DNA of 64,000 nucleotides from Pseudovibrio exalbescens (GCF_028737195.1 NZ_JAQZAJ010000001.1:806001-870000); one strand, 5' to 3'; shown: positions 27,050 through 36,621, numbered from the stretch's first letter. The notes: a model not told the origin generated them from the sequence alone. Program-made: numbers and translations.

Positions 27050-27237
27050 AATGTGGTGGTTTCTCTACATTTACAGAAATCACCATTAGTGTGGAACCAC
27101 TTTCCAACGGCTCCGATCTTTTTTGATGTTCGGTTAGACGGAAGGTTGCAGACAGCTGCATTCCATGGCCCTTGCAGCAATGTCTGGCCAATTCCTACAA
27201 GGTCGCCTAAGCCATAAGCCGGGCGACCTCTTTTTTT
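27050..27237 (+). ncRNA. Candidate structured small RNA
   Basis: This gene-free stretch can form three hairpins in a row on the plus strand. H1: 27054-27064 with 27075-27085 (11 bp, one G-U, 10-base loop). H2: CAGACAGCTGCA at 27149-27160 with TGCAGC and TGTCTG at 27073+100 to 27186, two 6-bp stems with a 2-base bulge. H3: AGGTCGCC / GGCGACCT at 27200-27229 followed by C and seven T, a classic terminator. No plus-strand gene upstream needs this terminator, because the last one ended at 26363 with its own. A caveat is that H3 and the T-run lie over the last codons of the minus-strand gene (Lys-Lys-Glu-Val-Ala), so part of the pattern may be coincidence. The 5' end is a guess. Confidence 0.33.
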
Positions 27238-27851
27238 ACAAGCGGCAAGACCTGCTCCTCAAACCATGCATTCTTCTTCAGCCAGGCGTTGTTGCGCCAG
27301 GAGGGATGCGGCAATGGCACAACAGCTGGCCCCTCACCTTTTTCTCGACGCTTCGATGTCACCTCCCAGATCTCCTTAAAATTGGCGATGGTTTCGCGCG
27401 AGCGCTTTGATGCAAGTTCACCCAAGTGGTACTGATGCGCGTGCGCGCCCACTGCAAACACGGTTTCAAGCTGAGACATGTGGCGAAACACATGATCATG
27501 CCATGTCCGCCGGCATTCCTTACGCGGCGGCTTGTCGCCCCCTTTGCTATCAAGACCGGGAAAGCAGAACCCCATGGGCACAATCGAAAGCAAATTCGGA
27601 TTATAGAACTGAGCCTCTTCGATGCCCATCCACTCCCGAAGGCGCACACCTGAGGGATCCGTAAACGGACGCCCGGAAGCGTGAACCCGCGTCCCCGGCG
27701 CTTGCCCACATATGCATAAGCGCGCAGTGCTGGAGAAGACGGCCACAGGCCTTGGCTCGTGAGGTAGAGGCGCCCCCAAAGGCGCCTCGACGCAAACACG
27801 GCATGAAGAAATCGCGTCCTCAAGCTGCGTTAAGGTATCAAATGCGCTCAA
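27207..27851 (-). CDS. Uracil-DNA glycosylase superfamily protein
   Basis: The 214-residue protein has the UDG-fold motifs: CICGQAPGTRVHASGRPF in place of the GxDPY water-activating loop, DPSGVRLREWMGI, and LPHPSWRN near the C-terminus, the position of the family HPS motif. A Cys pair in ISSCRVC near the N-terminus recalls the iron-sulfur UDG families, but only partly. It may be a base-excision repair enzyme, although the first loop differs from well-studied classes and activity is not certain. It starts 9 bp after a GST gene on the same strand, so they form an operon. Confidence 0.78.
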   Translation of the reverse strand: MSAFDTLTQLEDAISSCRVCVEAPLGAPLPHEPRPVAVFSSTARLCICGQAPGTRVHASGRPFTDPSGVRLREWMGIEEAQFYNPNLLSIVPMGFCFPGLDSKGGDKPPRKECRRTWHDHVFRHMSQLETVFAVGAHAHQYHLGELASKRSRETIANFKEIWEVTSKRREKGEGPAVVPLPHPSWRNNAWLKKNAWFEEQVLPLVKKEVARLMA

Positions 27852-27860
27852 GGACAGGCC

Positions 27861-28472
27861 TCAACTGGCAATACTTGGTCGTTGTTTGACCTCACCAAGC
27901 CAGCGATGTAGGTTTGAAAGGCTTTCCGGCACTTCAACCTTGGCAGGACGTGTGAAAATCATAGCCACATAGGTCGTAATATCCGCAATGCTGAACTTAT
28001 CTCCGGCCACAAACTCATTCTTTGCAAGTTGCGCGTCGAAAACTTCCATGGCTTCCAACGCTCTTGGACGATTGGCCTCTGACCAGTCCTTGATCTGCGG
28101 CACTTCCAATTTGGCCATTGCTGGATGGGAATGGCGGAACACACTGGCAATTGCCAGTAGAAGATTAAGTTCTGCGCGCCGGTTCCACATTTCAATAACC
28201 GCCTGTTCCTCGGCAGAAGACCCCATCAACAACGGCTCAGGCTGAAGTGCTTCGAAGTAACGGCAAATTGCCACCGATTCAGAAATCAGCGTCCCGTTGT
28301 CCAGCTCCAGCACTGGAACACGCTTCATGGGATTGAGCGCTGTGAAGGTCGGAGTTTGAGCCTCCCCCTTCATGATATCCAGCACTTCGGTTTTAACGTT
28401 AATGTTCTTTTCTTTAAGAAAGATCTCTACACGCACCACGTTTGGTGCCCGCTCTGAAATAAAGAGTTTCAA
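27861..28472 (-). CDS. Glutathione S-transferase family protein
   Basis: The 203-residue protein has an N-terminal thioredoxin-like domain (MKLFISERAPNVVRVEIFLKEK; glutathione loop MKRVPVLELDNGTLISESVAI) and an all-helical C-terminal domain (FVAGDKFSIADITTYVAM). Ser6 and Asn11 are near the usual catalytic position. Substrate unknown. It is the first gene of a two-gene unit with the UDG-family gene. The upstream 200 bp is AT-rich and divergent from the histidine kinase. Confidence 0.87.
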   Translation of the reverse strand: MKLFISERAPNVVRVEIFLKEKNINVKTEVLDIMKGEAQTPTFTALNPMKRVPVLELDNGTLISESVAICRYFEALQPEPLLMGSSAEEQAVIEMWNRRAELNLLLAIASVFRHSHPAMAKLEVPQIKDWSEANRPRALEAMEVFDAQLAKNEFVAGDKFSIADITTYVAMIFTRPAKVEVPESLSNLHRWLGEVKQRPSIAS

Positions 28473-28675
28473 AAATCGCCTCCCTCAACTCAAAGAAGAA
28501 TCTATGAGATTTCGCAGTGTACTTGTTCCAGTATGACGCAGCAAACTAAACTGCGCAATTTTGTATTTACCAAATATTTACCATAGTATTCAGAGCATTA
28601 TTAAGGAAAAGTGTTCATGGTGGCCAAATAGGAAAGTATCCGCTCAGTCTAAATCAAAAACAGGCCACCTTCCTG

Positions 28676-30214
28676 ATGAGCAAAGTAAACACGACGGGTC
28701 GCAATGAGACGAACAAAATTGACGGAGCACGCGCTGCGCGCCGCCGACAGTTTGCTCAAACTCTGCGTTCAAACAGTGGGAGACTGAATTCCAAGCCCGC
28801 TGAGCTTGGTTTTGAGCCCGAGCTGGTCTTCATGTTCGTGAAGAACCGCCTGAGTGCCGCCTACGCGCTTCCTTTGTTCATGAGTGTGGTCGCGGCCATT
28901 TCTTCACTATGGCTGCCGTTGATGTGGATCTCGGGATGGTTGTTTGGTGCCCTTGCGCTTCATCTCCTCATCAACTGGCGCACCCGGCGCATTGAACTGA
29001 AGCTCCTGAAACGGCGCAAGCTGAAGTCCATTAAGCTCCAACTCACTTTGAGCGATGGTATCTATGGTTTGATCTGGACCAGTTTCCTGCTTTTGAGCCT
29101 GAAACCCATGCCCGTGAATGGCCTGGACGTCTTTCAGTTTGCCACTGTTCTTATCGTCATCGCCATGAGTACCATGCTGTCATCGGCGCTGCCCACGGCC
29201 CTGTTGGCTGCGACAGTACCGATCACAGCGACACTTGTTGTCTGTTTTATGAACTATGGTTCGTCCATTCACTTCGCCATGGCTGCCATGGCCATCGGCG
29301 CTCAGGGGTTCTTCATCATCCTCAGTCACCAGCTTCACGCCTCGGCGCTGACCATGCTGGCGACACGCGCCGAAAAGGATGACCTGATCGCAGAGATGGA
29401 ACAGGTGAACGCTCTGGCCTTGGAGAGCCGCCGCCGTGCAGAGGAAGCCAATCTTGCCAAGTCGCGCTTCCTTGCCACCATGAGCCACGAACTGCGCACG
29501 CCGCTGAACGCCATTTTGGGCTTCTCGGAGGTGATGAAAGACGAGGTCTTGGGCAAGATGCAGAACCAGACCTATCTGGATTACGCAAGCGACATCCACA
29601 AGTCTGGTCAGCACCTGCTCAACCTGATCAACGAAATTCTGGACCTCTCCCGGGTGGAAGCTGGCCGCTATGAATTGAATGAAGCGCCCCTTCCCCTTGA
29701 TGAAGTTGTTGAGGCGTGCAAGGGCATGATGCAAATGCGCATCAAAGCAAAGAACCTTTCCTTGAGCGAACGCTACGAGGCTAACCTTCCGCTATTGGTG
29801 GCCGATGAGCGGGCTGTGCGGCAGATGGTTTTGAACCTGCTTGCCAATGCAGTGAAGTTCACTCCTGATGAGGGCGAGATTTTCATTACCGTCGGATCGA
29901 CCGAAATGGGCGGCCAGTTCGTTAGCATTGCGGACAACGGTCCTGGCATTCCAGAGGACGAGATACCGTTGGTCCTACAGGCTTTTGGTCAGGGCTCACA
30001 AGCCATTCAAGGCGCAGAGCAAGGAACTGGCCTCGGCCTTTCCATTGTGCAAGCGCTGGCGCACATGCATGACGGACGCTTTGATCTGGATTCAAAGATG
30101 GGTGAAGGAACGATTGTACGCATCGAATTTCCGCCAAGTCGTGTTGTCCGCGATCCAAGCTCGCCGTTCACACACCCTGAAAACAGCTTCGATGGCATGT
30201 TAAAGGCGGGATAA
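28676..30214 (+). CDS. Membrane sensor histidine kinase (PleC/DivJ-like core)
   Basis: The 512-residue protein has five to six membrane spans in residues 60-225, then a coiled linker and a kinase core. The phospho-acceptor box is FLATMSHELRTPLNAILGFSEVM with H271; the N box is LNLLANAVKFTP, G1 DNGPGIPED and G2 GTGLGLSIVQAL. The H-box and HATPase resemble PleC/DivJ/PdhS kinases of alphaproteobacteria, but no PAS domain is seen and no response regulator gene is adjacent. Thus it is an orphan kinase; a cell-cycle role is only a guess. The ATG has no clear ribosome site. Confidence 0.85.
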   Translation: MSKVNTTGRNETNKIDGARAARRRQFAQTLRSNSGRLNSKPAELGFEPELVFMFVKNRLSAAYALPLFMSVVAAISSLWLPLMWISGWLFGALALHLLINWRTRRIELKLLKRRKLKSIKLQLTLSDGIYGLIWTSFLLLSLKPMPVNGLDVFQFATVLIVIAMSTMLSSALPTALLAATVPITATLVVCFMNYGSSIHFAMAAMAIGAQGFFIILSHQLHASALTMLATRAEKDDLIAEMEQVNALALESRRRAEEANLAKSRFLATMSHELRTPLNAILGFSEVMKDEVLGKMQNQTYLDYASDIHKSGQHLLNLINEILDLSRVEAGRYELNEAPLPLDEVVEACKGMMQMRIKAKNLSLSERYEANLPLLVADERAVRQMVLNLLANAVKFTPDEGEIFITVGSTEMGGQFVSIADNGPGIPEDEIPLVLQAFGQGSQAIQGAEQGTGLGLSIVQALAHMHDGRFDLDSKMGEGTIVRIEFPPSRVVRDPSSPFTHPENSFDGMLKAG

Positions 30215-30261
30215 GCCGCAAAGCTCCCCGCCCGTTCAACTCAGCTCAAAGCCTGAATGGC

Positions 30262-31296
30262 TCAGTCGCCTGCTGCGTTCTTCACGCCTGCCATTTCAAA
30301 GGTTGCCATCCCCGAGTGGGTCTGCGCAGCCGCCTTCACGATGCCGGCGGCGACAGCTGCACCAGTGCCCTCACCCAAACGCATTCCAAGGTCCAGAAGC
30401 GGATTTCCATTCATGGCTTCAATGGCCTTACGGTGCGAAGGTTCTGCGGAGGCATGCGCAAACATGCAATGATCAAGGGCGGTCTTGTCCATCTGATAGA
30501 GAACGGCTGCTGCCGAGGTCGTGACGAAACCGTCGATAAGAACCGGAACGTGCTGCATGCGCGCGGCGAGAATGAGACCCGTCATCGCGGCAATTTCACG
30601 ACCACCGAGACGGCGCAACACTTCGAATGGCTCCATGGACTGAGGGCCGCCACAACGCGCCACCGCGTCTTCCACCGCCTTCACCTTGAGTGCCAATGCC
30701 TCGCCCTTGACGCCTGTGCCGGGCCCTACCCATTGTTCAGCCGTACCGCCGAACAGAGCATAGAAAATGGCCGCAGCGACGGTGGTGTTTCCAATGCCCA
30801 TTTCACCAAGGCACACCAGATCAGAACCACCGGATAAAGCCTCCATGCCAAAAGCCATGGTGGCAGCGCAGTCCGCTTCCTCAAAAGCGTCTTCCACGCA
30901 GATGTCGCCGGTTGGCACTTCCAATGCCAGTTCAAAGACCTTCAGGCCAAGATCGTTGGCGATGCAAAGCTGGTTGATGGCCGCTCCGCCTGCTGCGAAG
31001 TTGGAAACCATCTGCTCGGTCACTTCAATTGGAAACGCGGAAACGCCGCGCTTGGCAACGCCGTGATTGCCCGCAAAAACTGCAACCAGTGGCCGGGTGA
31101 CGCGCGGCTTTGGGTTGCCTTGCCAAGCAGCCAGCCATTCCACGATTTCTTCCAGACGCCCCAGAGAGCCCTGCGGCTTTGTCAGCTCTGCTTCCCGTTT
31201 TTTTACAGCAGCTACTGCTTCCATGTCTGGTCCCGGCATCGCCTCCACGAGTGCTCGAAAATCGTCAAAGGGCAAACCAGTGGTGGACATGGACAT
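30262..31296 (-). CDS. cobT: CobT, nicotinate-nucleotide--dimethylbenzimidazole phosphoribosyltransferase
   Basis: CobT makes alpha-ribazole phosphate for the lower ligand of cobalamin. From the ATG at 31296 (GGAG 8 bp upstream) it has 344 residues, the normal length; a longer open frame to 31785 would add a low-complexity basic extension overlapping cobS and is rejected. Motifs include KPQGSLGRLEEI, FAGNHGVA, EMGIGNTTVAAA, DGFVTTSAA and the C-terminal LGEGTGAA with the catalytic Glu. It is divergent from cobS, with about 97 bp between the starts; that is too short for a cobalamin riboswitch. Confidence 0.93.
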   Translation of the reverse strand: MSMSTTGLPFDDFRALVEAMPGPDMEAVAAVKKREAELTKPQGSLGRLEEIVEWLAAWQGNPKPRVTRPLVAVFAGNHGVAKRGVSAFPIEVTEQMVSNFAAGGAAINQLCIANDLGLKVFELALEVPTGDICVEDAFEEADCAATMAFGMEALSGGSDLVCLGEMGIGNTTVAAAIFYALFGGTAEQWVGPGTGVKGEALALKVKAVEDAVARCGGPQSMEPFEVLRRLGGREIAAMTGLILAARMQHVPVLIDGFVTTSAAAVLYQMDKTALDHCMFAHASAEPSHRKAIEAMNGNPLLDLGMRLGEGTGAAVAAGIVKAAAQTHSGMATFEMAGVKNAAGD

Positions 31297-31393
31297 AGTA
31301 TTTCTCCAGCGCGAGTAGTCAGCGGTTCTGCGTGTCGGTACTGTGTGTTCTATAAGCAAGCGCGGGTGTTTTACAATCGCCGATGAGAGGCAC

Positions 31394-32260
31394 ATGTGCC
31401 CAGCCATTCCTTCAGTCAATAGGCGCAAAAAGTTACAGAGCATGCCCAACCAAGGCCCCGTGGAGAAAACGGAAACACGCGAACAGCCGTTAGCCGTTGA
31501 TATCGTTACGTGCATTCGTTTCTTCTCACGCATTCCCGTCCCATCCATTGGCCGAAATGACAGGCTGGACCACGCACCAGACTTTCGCCGTACTGCACGC
31601 GCTATCCCTCTGGCCGGGCTGTTGATTTCTTTACCCGCAGCGTTGGTTCTGCTGATTTTTTCCTTCACTGGCCTGCCAGTCTTGACCACAGCTTTGATTG
31701 CTGTCGCAACGACAGCGATTCTCACTGGCTGCCTACATGAAGATGGCCTTGCCGATGTCTTCGACGGTTTCTTTGGCGGCACCACCCGTCAAAAACGCCT
31801 TGAGATCATGCATGACAGCCGCATTGGCACATTTGGGACGTTGGCACTGATTTTCACCATAGGTCTGCGGATCGTTCTGCTTGGCACTGCCCTGGAAGAG
31901 ATTGGCGGCTTTGCCACGGCCATGCTCTATCTGATGGCGGAGACCATCGGCCGCAGCAGCATGGTTGCAGCCTGGCACAGCCAGCCGAGCGCCAATCCGG
32001 GAGGGCTCGGTCACCGGTTTGGTTTGCCGGATTGGGAAGCAGTGATCTGGAGCGTTCTTACGACACTTGTCCTGTGGCTCCTGACTTTGCTTGCGCTCCC
32101 CCTCTCACAGCTTCTTCTCGGTTCAATCGTCTCACTGGGCGTTGCTGTTGGCTTTGTTGCTGTGGCTCGCAGCAAGATAGGCGGTGTGAGCGGGGATGTT
32201 TTGGGCGCACTGCAGCAAATTTGCAGCATCTCGTTTCTATTTGGATGCGCCTTGCTGTGA
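31394..32260 (+). CDS. cobS: CobS, adenosylcobinamide-GDP ribazoletransferase
   Basis: CobS is the integral membrane enzyme that joins adenosylcobinamide-GDP and alpha-ribazole to give adenosylcobalamin. The protein has about 288 residues with several membrane spans and the conserved GCLHEDGLADVFDGFFGG and DSRIGTFGTLAL blocks, where acidic residues bind metal. The ATG at 31394 follows GAGAGG; ATG at 31442 is an alternative and the frame opens at 31343. Divergent cobT shares the promoter region. CobU/CobP is not in this window. Confidence 0.9.
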   Translation: MCPAIPSVNRRKKLQSMPNQGPVEKTETREQPLAVDIVTCIRFFSRIPVPSIGRNDRLDHAPDFRRTARAIPLAGLLISLPAALVLLIFSFTGLPVLTTALIAVATTAILTGCLHEDGLADVFDGFFGGTTRQKRLEIMHDSRIGTFGTLALIFTIGLRIVLLGTALEEIGGFATAMLYLMAETIGRSSMVAAWHSQPSANPGGLGHRFGLPDWEAVIWSVLTTLVLWLLTLLALPLSQLLLGSIVSLGVAVGFVAVARSKIGGVSGDVLGALQQICSISFLFGCALL

Positions 32261-32387
32261 GGCTTCACAGAGCTGACCTCGAATCATGTAATTGCTCTAG
32301 GTGAATTTTTGCGCCCCCTTATCAGCGGGTTGGCGCTGCGGTACTGCATAAGAAAAAATCAGATATCGATTTTAAAAGGATCATCCT

Positions 32388-33590
32388 TTGAGTGCGCCTG
32401 TTCGGTCTAGTTGGGTTGTTCGCGGCCTCGCCATCTTTTCTCTGGTCGTTGTTGCAGCGTGCGCCTCTCGCCCGTACAGCGGTGGCATGCAGGTATCGCT
32501 AGAACCTGCACAAGGCACGACCGAGACCGATATGCTGATTGCCACGACGCGTGCCCGCGCTGAAGAGCCGGACACGCTGTTTGGTACCCAGCGTCAGGAG
32601 CGCCTTGATTTCGCTGAGGTCACGGTTTCAATCCCACCAACGCACACGCCTGGAAACATCGAGTGGCCGAGTTCCCCTCCCGGTGATCCGAATACGGACT
32701 TTGTGGTACGCTCTGCCGCCTTCATCGACGGCGAAACCGCGTTCCGCTCCGAACTGAGCAGCAGGCTGCGGGCCAAGCCCAAAGGCAGCCGCACCGCTCT
32801 GGTTTTTATCCATGGCTACAATACGCTGTTTGCAGAGGCGGTGTTCCGGTTCGCCCAGTTCACAGCAGACTCCAAGTTTGACGGGGTGCCCGTGCTTTTC
32901 ACTTGGGCCTCTGAAGGCGACGTGACCGGCTACGTCTACGACACAAACAGTGCGACAATCGCCCGAAACGGGCTTCAGCAAACGCTGCTCGACGTCGCTG
33001 CAACAAAGCCGGATGAGATCATCATCATGGCTCACTCACTGGGCAACTGGGCATTGCTTGAAACGCTGCGCCAAATGGAGCTATCCGGAAACAGCATCGT
33101 CGATCGGTCCAATGTAACCGTGGTGATGGCTGCCCCTGATGTCGATCTGGACGTATTCCAGCACCACATGGAGCTGCTGCGCAAGCCGAACAACCCGTTT
33201 GTAGTCCTTACTTCTCAAGATGATCGGGCCCTCGGCGTTTCCGGAACCCTTGCAGGCGGCCGGGGACGCGTTGGTTCCTTTTCCGATACGCAGGAACTGT
33301 CGGAGCTGGGTGTTATCGTACTTGATTTGACCGACCTTGAAGGCAACGACGCTGCCAACCACAACAAGTTTGCACTGCTTGCAAATCAGATTCCGCAGGT
33401 TGCAAGCGCTGTTTCTCAGCAAATTGATGGCGACATCGCCCGAGAGCGTGGTTTCTCCCGTTCGGTGGGCGATGCGGGCCGCGACCTTGGCAGCTTCATT
33501 GGCAATGCAGCCAGCGTAGTTATTACGGTACCGGCCTCCATTGCGCGGGCCGGACGCACCACATCAGTGGTTCCATCAGGCGATTACTGA
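32388..33590 (+). CDS. Lipoprotein alpha/beta hydrolase (DUF900)
   Basis: The 400-residue protein starts with TTG (AAAGGAT upstream) and has a lipoprotein signal ([13 protein letters not shown]). The alpha/beta-hydrolase domain of the DUF900 family follows: [20 protein letters not shown] as the oxyanion strand, nucleophile S217 in [12 protein letters not shown], and [16 protein letters not shown] near the later catalytic positions. It is probably a surface or periplasmic esterase or lipase of unknown substrate. The C-terminal 60 residues are low-complexity. The DUF1289 gene follows after 26 bp. Confidence 0.83.
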   Translation: MSAPVRSSWVVRGLAIFSLVVVAACASRPYSGGMQVSLEPAQGTTETDMLIATTRARAEEPDTLFGTQRQERLDFAEVTVSIPPTHTPGNIEWPSSPPGDPNTDFVVRSAAFIDGETAFRSELSSRLRAKPKGSRTALVFIHGYNTLFAEAVFRFAQFTADSKFDGVPVLFTWASEGDVTGYVYDTNSATIARNGLQQTLLDVAATKPDEIIIMAHSLGNWALLETLRQMELSGNSIVDRSNVTVVMAAPDVDLDVFQHHMELLRKPNNPFVVLTSQDDRALGVSGTLAGGRGRVGSFSDTQELSELGVIVLDLTDLEGNDAANHNKFALLANQIPQVASAVSQQIDGDIARERGFSRSVGDAGRDLGSFIGNAASVVITVPASIARAGRTTSVVPSGDY

Positions 33591-33616
33591 GTATAGAAGA
33601 CACTGCTGCTTTACCG

Positions 33617-33817
33617 TTGGAGGCCCCTATCGTCGAAAGTCCCTGTATAAAGGTCTGTCAGATTGACAGGCCAACTGGATTGTGTACCGGCTGCTTGCGA
33701 ACGCTCGAGGAGATCGCCACATGGTCTTCCATGAGTGATGCCGATAAACGGCTCACCAACAGCCGTGTGGCGCAGCGTCGTTCCGCTGCCGGTCAGAAAC
33801 TGGAGCCCAACCTGTAA
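33617..33817 (+). CDS. DUF1289 small cysteine-rich protein
   Basis: The 66-residue protein has the DUF1289 pattern [29 protein letters not shown] with four cysteines (C10, C14, C23, C26) that suggest metal or iron-sulfur binding. The start is TTG at 33617. The stop codon overlaps the start of the aspartic protease gene (TAATG), so the pair is translationally coupled. Function is not known. Confidence 0.83.
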   Translation: MEAPIVESPCIKVCQIDRPTGLCTGCLRTLEEIATWSSMSDADKRLTNSRVAQRRSAAGQKLEPNL

Positions 33818-34518
33818 TGCTGAAGTTCGGCCTGTACTTTCTTGTAGGTGCCATGATCATTGGCGTGGTTTCCGGTTACATGATGGGCCCGGACTTCTAT
33901 TCCTCCGAGCTTCACGAGATCGGGCCGCAAATGGTCGGCCTTTTGAGCGTCTTGCTTCTCGTCAGCGCGGGACTTGTGGCACAGCGTCCGTCGGGTGGAG
34001 AGGTGTTGAAGTCCATACTGCTTTGGGGCGGTCTTGGTCTGCTTCTCGTTGCGCTCTACTCCTTTCGCCACGAGTTCTCCATGATCAAGGACAGGGTGAT
34101 GGCAGAACTGATGCCCGGCAACACCGTGACAACGGCCGCTGGCGAAATCGCCATTGCCCGTTCTGGAAACGGTCAGTTCGTTCTCAACGCTCTTGTTGAT
34201 GGTACCAGCATTCAGTTTCTCGTTGATACGGGTGCTTCGCACATCACTCTTACCTCTGATGACGCGCGCCGCGCCCAGTTTCCAATGGACCGGCTCCGCT
34301 ACACCGTGCCTGTTCAGACAGCCAATGGAACCGGCTTTGTAGCGCCGATCCGCATCGACCATCTTCAGATTGGGGATGTGACGCTGAACGATGCGCGGGC
34401 ATTCGTGGCCCAGCAAGGCATGCTAAACTCAAGCCTTATGGGCATGAGCACATTGGACCGGTTCAGCGGCATTCGTGTGGAAGGCGATCGAATGATTCTG
34501 ACGCCTCGGGGCAGCTAG
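33817..34518 (+). CDS. Membrane-anchored retropepsin-like aspartic protease (TIGR02281 type)
   Basis: The 233-residue protein has three N-terminal membrane segments (residues 5-20, 40-55, 68-82) and a C-terminal single-domain aspartic protease: FLVDTGASHITL with catalytic D137, then GMSTLDRFSGIRVEGDRMIL. Such clan AA proteases work as dimers, with the active site facing the periplasm. It overlaps the DUF1289 gene by one base. Its stop is only 6 bp from the convergent TauE gene, leaving no room for a terminator. Confidence 0.87.
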   Translation: MLKFGLYFLVGAMIIGVVSGYMMGPDFYSSELHEIGPQMVGLLSVLLLVSAGLVAQRPSGGEVLKSILLWGGLGLLLVALYSFRHEFSMIKDRVMAELMPGNTVTTAAGEIAIARSGNGQFVLNALVDGTSIQFLVDTGASHITLTSDDARRAQFPMDRLRYTVPVQTANGTGFVAPIRIDHLQIGDVTLNDARAFVAQQGMLNSSLMGMSTLDRFSGIRVEGDRMILTPRGS

Positions 34519-34524
34519 GCCCGC

Positions 34525-35346
34525 TCAAATCAGGCTGAAGGCAAAACGGGCGCATACGAACAACAGGAAGATCCCGAAAGCCACTTCCAAATGACGGCGC
34601 TTCATGTAGTGAGCGACACGCGCTCCGATCGGTGCCATGAAAATGGAGAGGGGAATGATGATCGCAACCGCAAGCAGGTTCACATAGCCCAGTGACAGCG
34701 GAGGCAGATCCCCCTGCCCCCATCCTGCTGCGATCATACCCAGCACACCCGGAATTGAGATCAGCACTCCAACGCCAGAGGAAGTTGCTACGGCCTGGTG
34801 GATTGGCCTGTTGAACAGGGTCATGAAGGTGTTGGTCATCACCCCGCCGCCAATGCCCATCAGCGTGCTGAAAAAACCGATACACATGCCAATGAATGCG
34901 CGTAGGGGGTTGCCCGGAACATCGTCGCCCAAGCGCCAGCTTTCTTTGTTGAACAACATGCGCATGGCCACGAAGAAGGCTGTGATCATGAAAATGGCCT
35001 TCAAACCATCCCCTGAGATCCACGAGGCAACCCAGGCAGCAATCACGCCCCCGGCAGGCACAGCAACAAGCCAGCTTTTCAGGAGCTGATGATCCACCGC
35101 GCCGCGGGCATTGTGCGCAAAGAATGAACGCAGAGACGTGGGCACAATCACCGCGAGGGATGTTGCCACGGAAACATGCATGGCAATGGATGGATCGACA
35201 CCTGCAGGCACAAGAACGGACAATAAAACTGGCACAAGGATCGCTCCCCCGCCAATTCCAAAAAGGCCTGCCATGAAGCCAGCCAACCCACCGGCGGCCA
35301 GAAGCGCTCCAACCAGAGGCAGGAGTTCAGCTGAAAAGTGATCCAT
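34525..35346 (-). CDS. TauE/SafE-family sulfite or anion exporter
   Basis: About 273 residues with eight predicted membrane spans in two TauE repeats, each with the signature: GFMAGLFGIGGGAILVPVLL and FFSTLMGIGGGVMTN. Family members move sulfite, sulfoacetate or similar organosulfur anions across the inner membrane; direction and substrate are not known here. I chose ATG at 35346; a TTG at 35382 has a poorly spaced ribosome site. dusA lies 39 bp upstream on the same strand, so co-transcription is likely. Confidence 0.87.
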   Translation of the reverse strand: MDHFSAELLPLVGALLAAGGLAGFMAGLFGIGGGAILVPVLLSVLVPAGVDPSIAMHVSVATSLAVIVPTSLRSFFAHNARGAVDHQLLKSWLVAVPAGGVIAAWVASWISGDGLKAIFMITAFFVAMRMLFNKESWRLGDDVPGNPLRAFIGMCIGFFSTLMGIGGGVMTNTFMTLFNRPIHQAVATSSGVGVLISIPGVLGMIAAGWGQGDLPPLSLGYVNLLAVAIIIPLSIFMAPIGARVAHYMKRRHLEVAFGIFLLFVCARFAFSLI

Positions 35347-35385
35347 CAGTATACCCAGTAAATACGGTGGGCGAACGCCCAACCT

Positions 35386-36438
35386 TTAAAATGCAGTTGC
35401 CCCAATTCCTTCAGGCTCGTCCGCGCCGAACCCACCCACCTTTGGCTGAGATACGGCAGCCATTGCCTGTTCAACCACCTCGATGCCTGCGCCCTTCTTT
35501 ACCGCCTCTGTCGTCATGATGCGGCGGAAATGGCGAGCCCCCGGAACACCTTGATAGGTGCCAAGCATATGGCGTGTGATCTGGGAGAGCTTTGTGCCCT
35601 TCTCCAGCTCCTTCACGATGTATGGAATGTAAGCGTTCACCGCTTCTTCAGCGGAAATGTCAGGGGTATCGGCGCCAAAAATCCGGCGATCCACGCTCGC
35701 AAGCAGCATTGGCGAGTGGTACGCTGCGCGGCCCATCATCACACCGTTTACTTTGCCAAGGTGCGTTTCCGTCTCTTCCAGAGTGGCGATGCCCCCATTT
35801 ATGCCGATGAAGACATCTGGATGCTCTTCCTTGAGGCGGTAGACCAGCTCATAATCAAGCGGCGGGACATCCCGGTTTTCCTTGGGGCTCAACCCCTGAA
35901 GCCATGCTTTGCGAGCATGGACCCATATGGCATCGGTGCCTGCCTTGAGTACCTCTCCCACCAGCGCGCGAAGCGCTTCTTCGGGCTCCTGCTCATCAAC
36001 GCCAATCCGGCATTTGGTGGTTACAGGAATGGAAACCGCGTCCTTCATGGCCGCAATGCACTCGCCAACGAGCTGAGGCTGAAGCATGAGACAGGCCCCA
36101 AAACTGCCATTTTGAACCCGGTCAGACGGACAGCCGACATTGAGGTTGACTTCATCGTAGCCCCACTCCTCAATCATCTTGGCGCATTCAGCGAGCGCTT
36201 TGGGATCAGACCCACCAAGCTGACAGGCTACCGGCTGTTCACTCCGGTCAAAGTTGAGATGCCGATCACGATCGCCGTGAATCAGCGCACCGGTGGTAAT
36301 CATTTCCGTATAAAGCAGCGTGTTGCGGCTCAGCACGCGGTGATAAGACCGGCAATGTCGATCGGTCCAGTCCAGCATGGGTGCAACGGCAAAAACTGGC
36401 TGAGCAAGGTCGTAGAGTTTTTTGGTTTGATCGGTCAT
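35386..36438 (-). CDS. dusA: DusA, tRNA-dihydrouridine(20/20a) synthase
   Basis: This 350-residue FMN enzyme reduces uridine to dihydrouridine in the tRNA D-loop. Motifs: FAVAPMLDWTDRHCR at the FMN site, TEMITTGALIHGD, and NVGCPSDRVQNGSFGACLM with catalytic C103; KCRIGVDEQE and the DusA-type C-terminal ITRHMLGTYQGVPGARHFRR helical domain set it apart from DusB and DusC. A 350-codon open frame on the opposite strand is a shadow. It is first in a probable unit with TauE. Confidence 0.93.
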   Translation of the reverse strand: MTDQTKKLYDLAQPVFAVAPMLDWTDRHCRSYHRVLSRNTLLYTEMITTGALIHGDRDRHLNFDRSEQPVACQLGGSDPKALAECAKMIEEWGYDEVNLNVGCPSDRVQNGSFGACLMLQPQLVGECIAAMKDAVSIPVTTKCRIGVDEQEPEEALRALVGEVLKAGTDAIWVHARKAWLQGLSPKENRDVPPLDYELVYRLKEEHPDVFIGINGGIATLEETETHLGKVNGVMMGRAAYHSPMLLASVDRRIFGADTPDISAEEAVNAYIPYIVKELEKGTKLSQITRHMLGTYQGVPGARHFRRIMTTEAVKKGAGIEVVEQAMAAVSQPKVGGFGADEPEGIGATAF

Positions 36439-36621
36439 TCACAGCCTATGGGACTTCATAGCCTTCACATGCTCTGCAACGGAGCATCAGGCATTCTCAT
36501 CATTCTCAAGATAAGTGGCAGACGTTTCGCAAGGCCGCCTCGCCGGACGCCCAGAACCTGCCTTCGTTGCTGCAACTTCTAAAGCTGTCGGCCTTTGAGC
36601 ACAACAAAAAGATCGGACAGA

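Noticed and set aside
31297-31393. Cobalamin riboswitch between cobT and cobS
   Set aside because: The gap is under 100 bp and lacks the B12-box pattern; a cobalamin riboswitch needs about 200 nt.
31297-31785. N-terminal extension of cobT
   Set aside because: It would overlap cobS and adds a basic low-complexity stretch; the ATG at 31296 has GGAG and gives the family length.
35530-36582. 350-codon open frame on the plus strand
   Set aside because: Antisense to dusA, without recognisable motifs.
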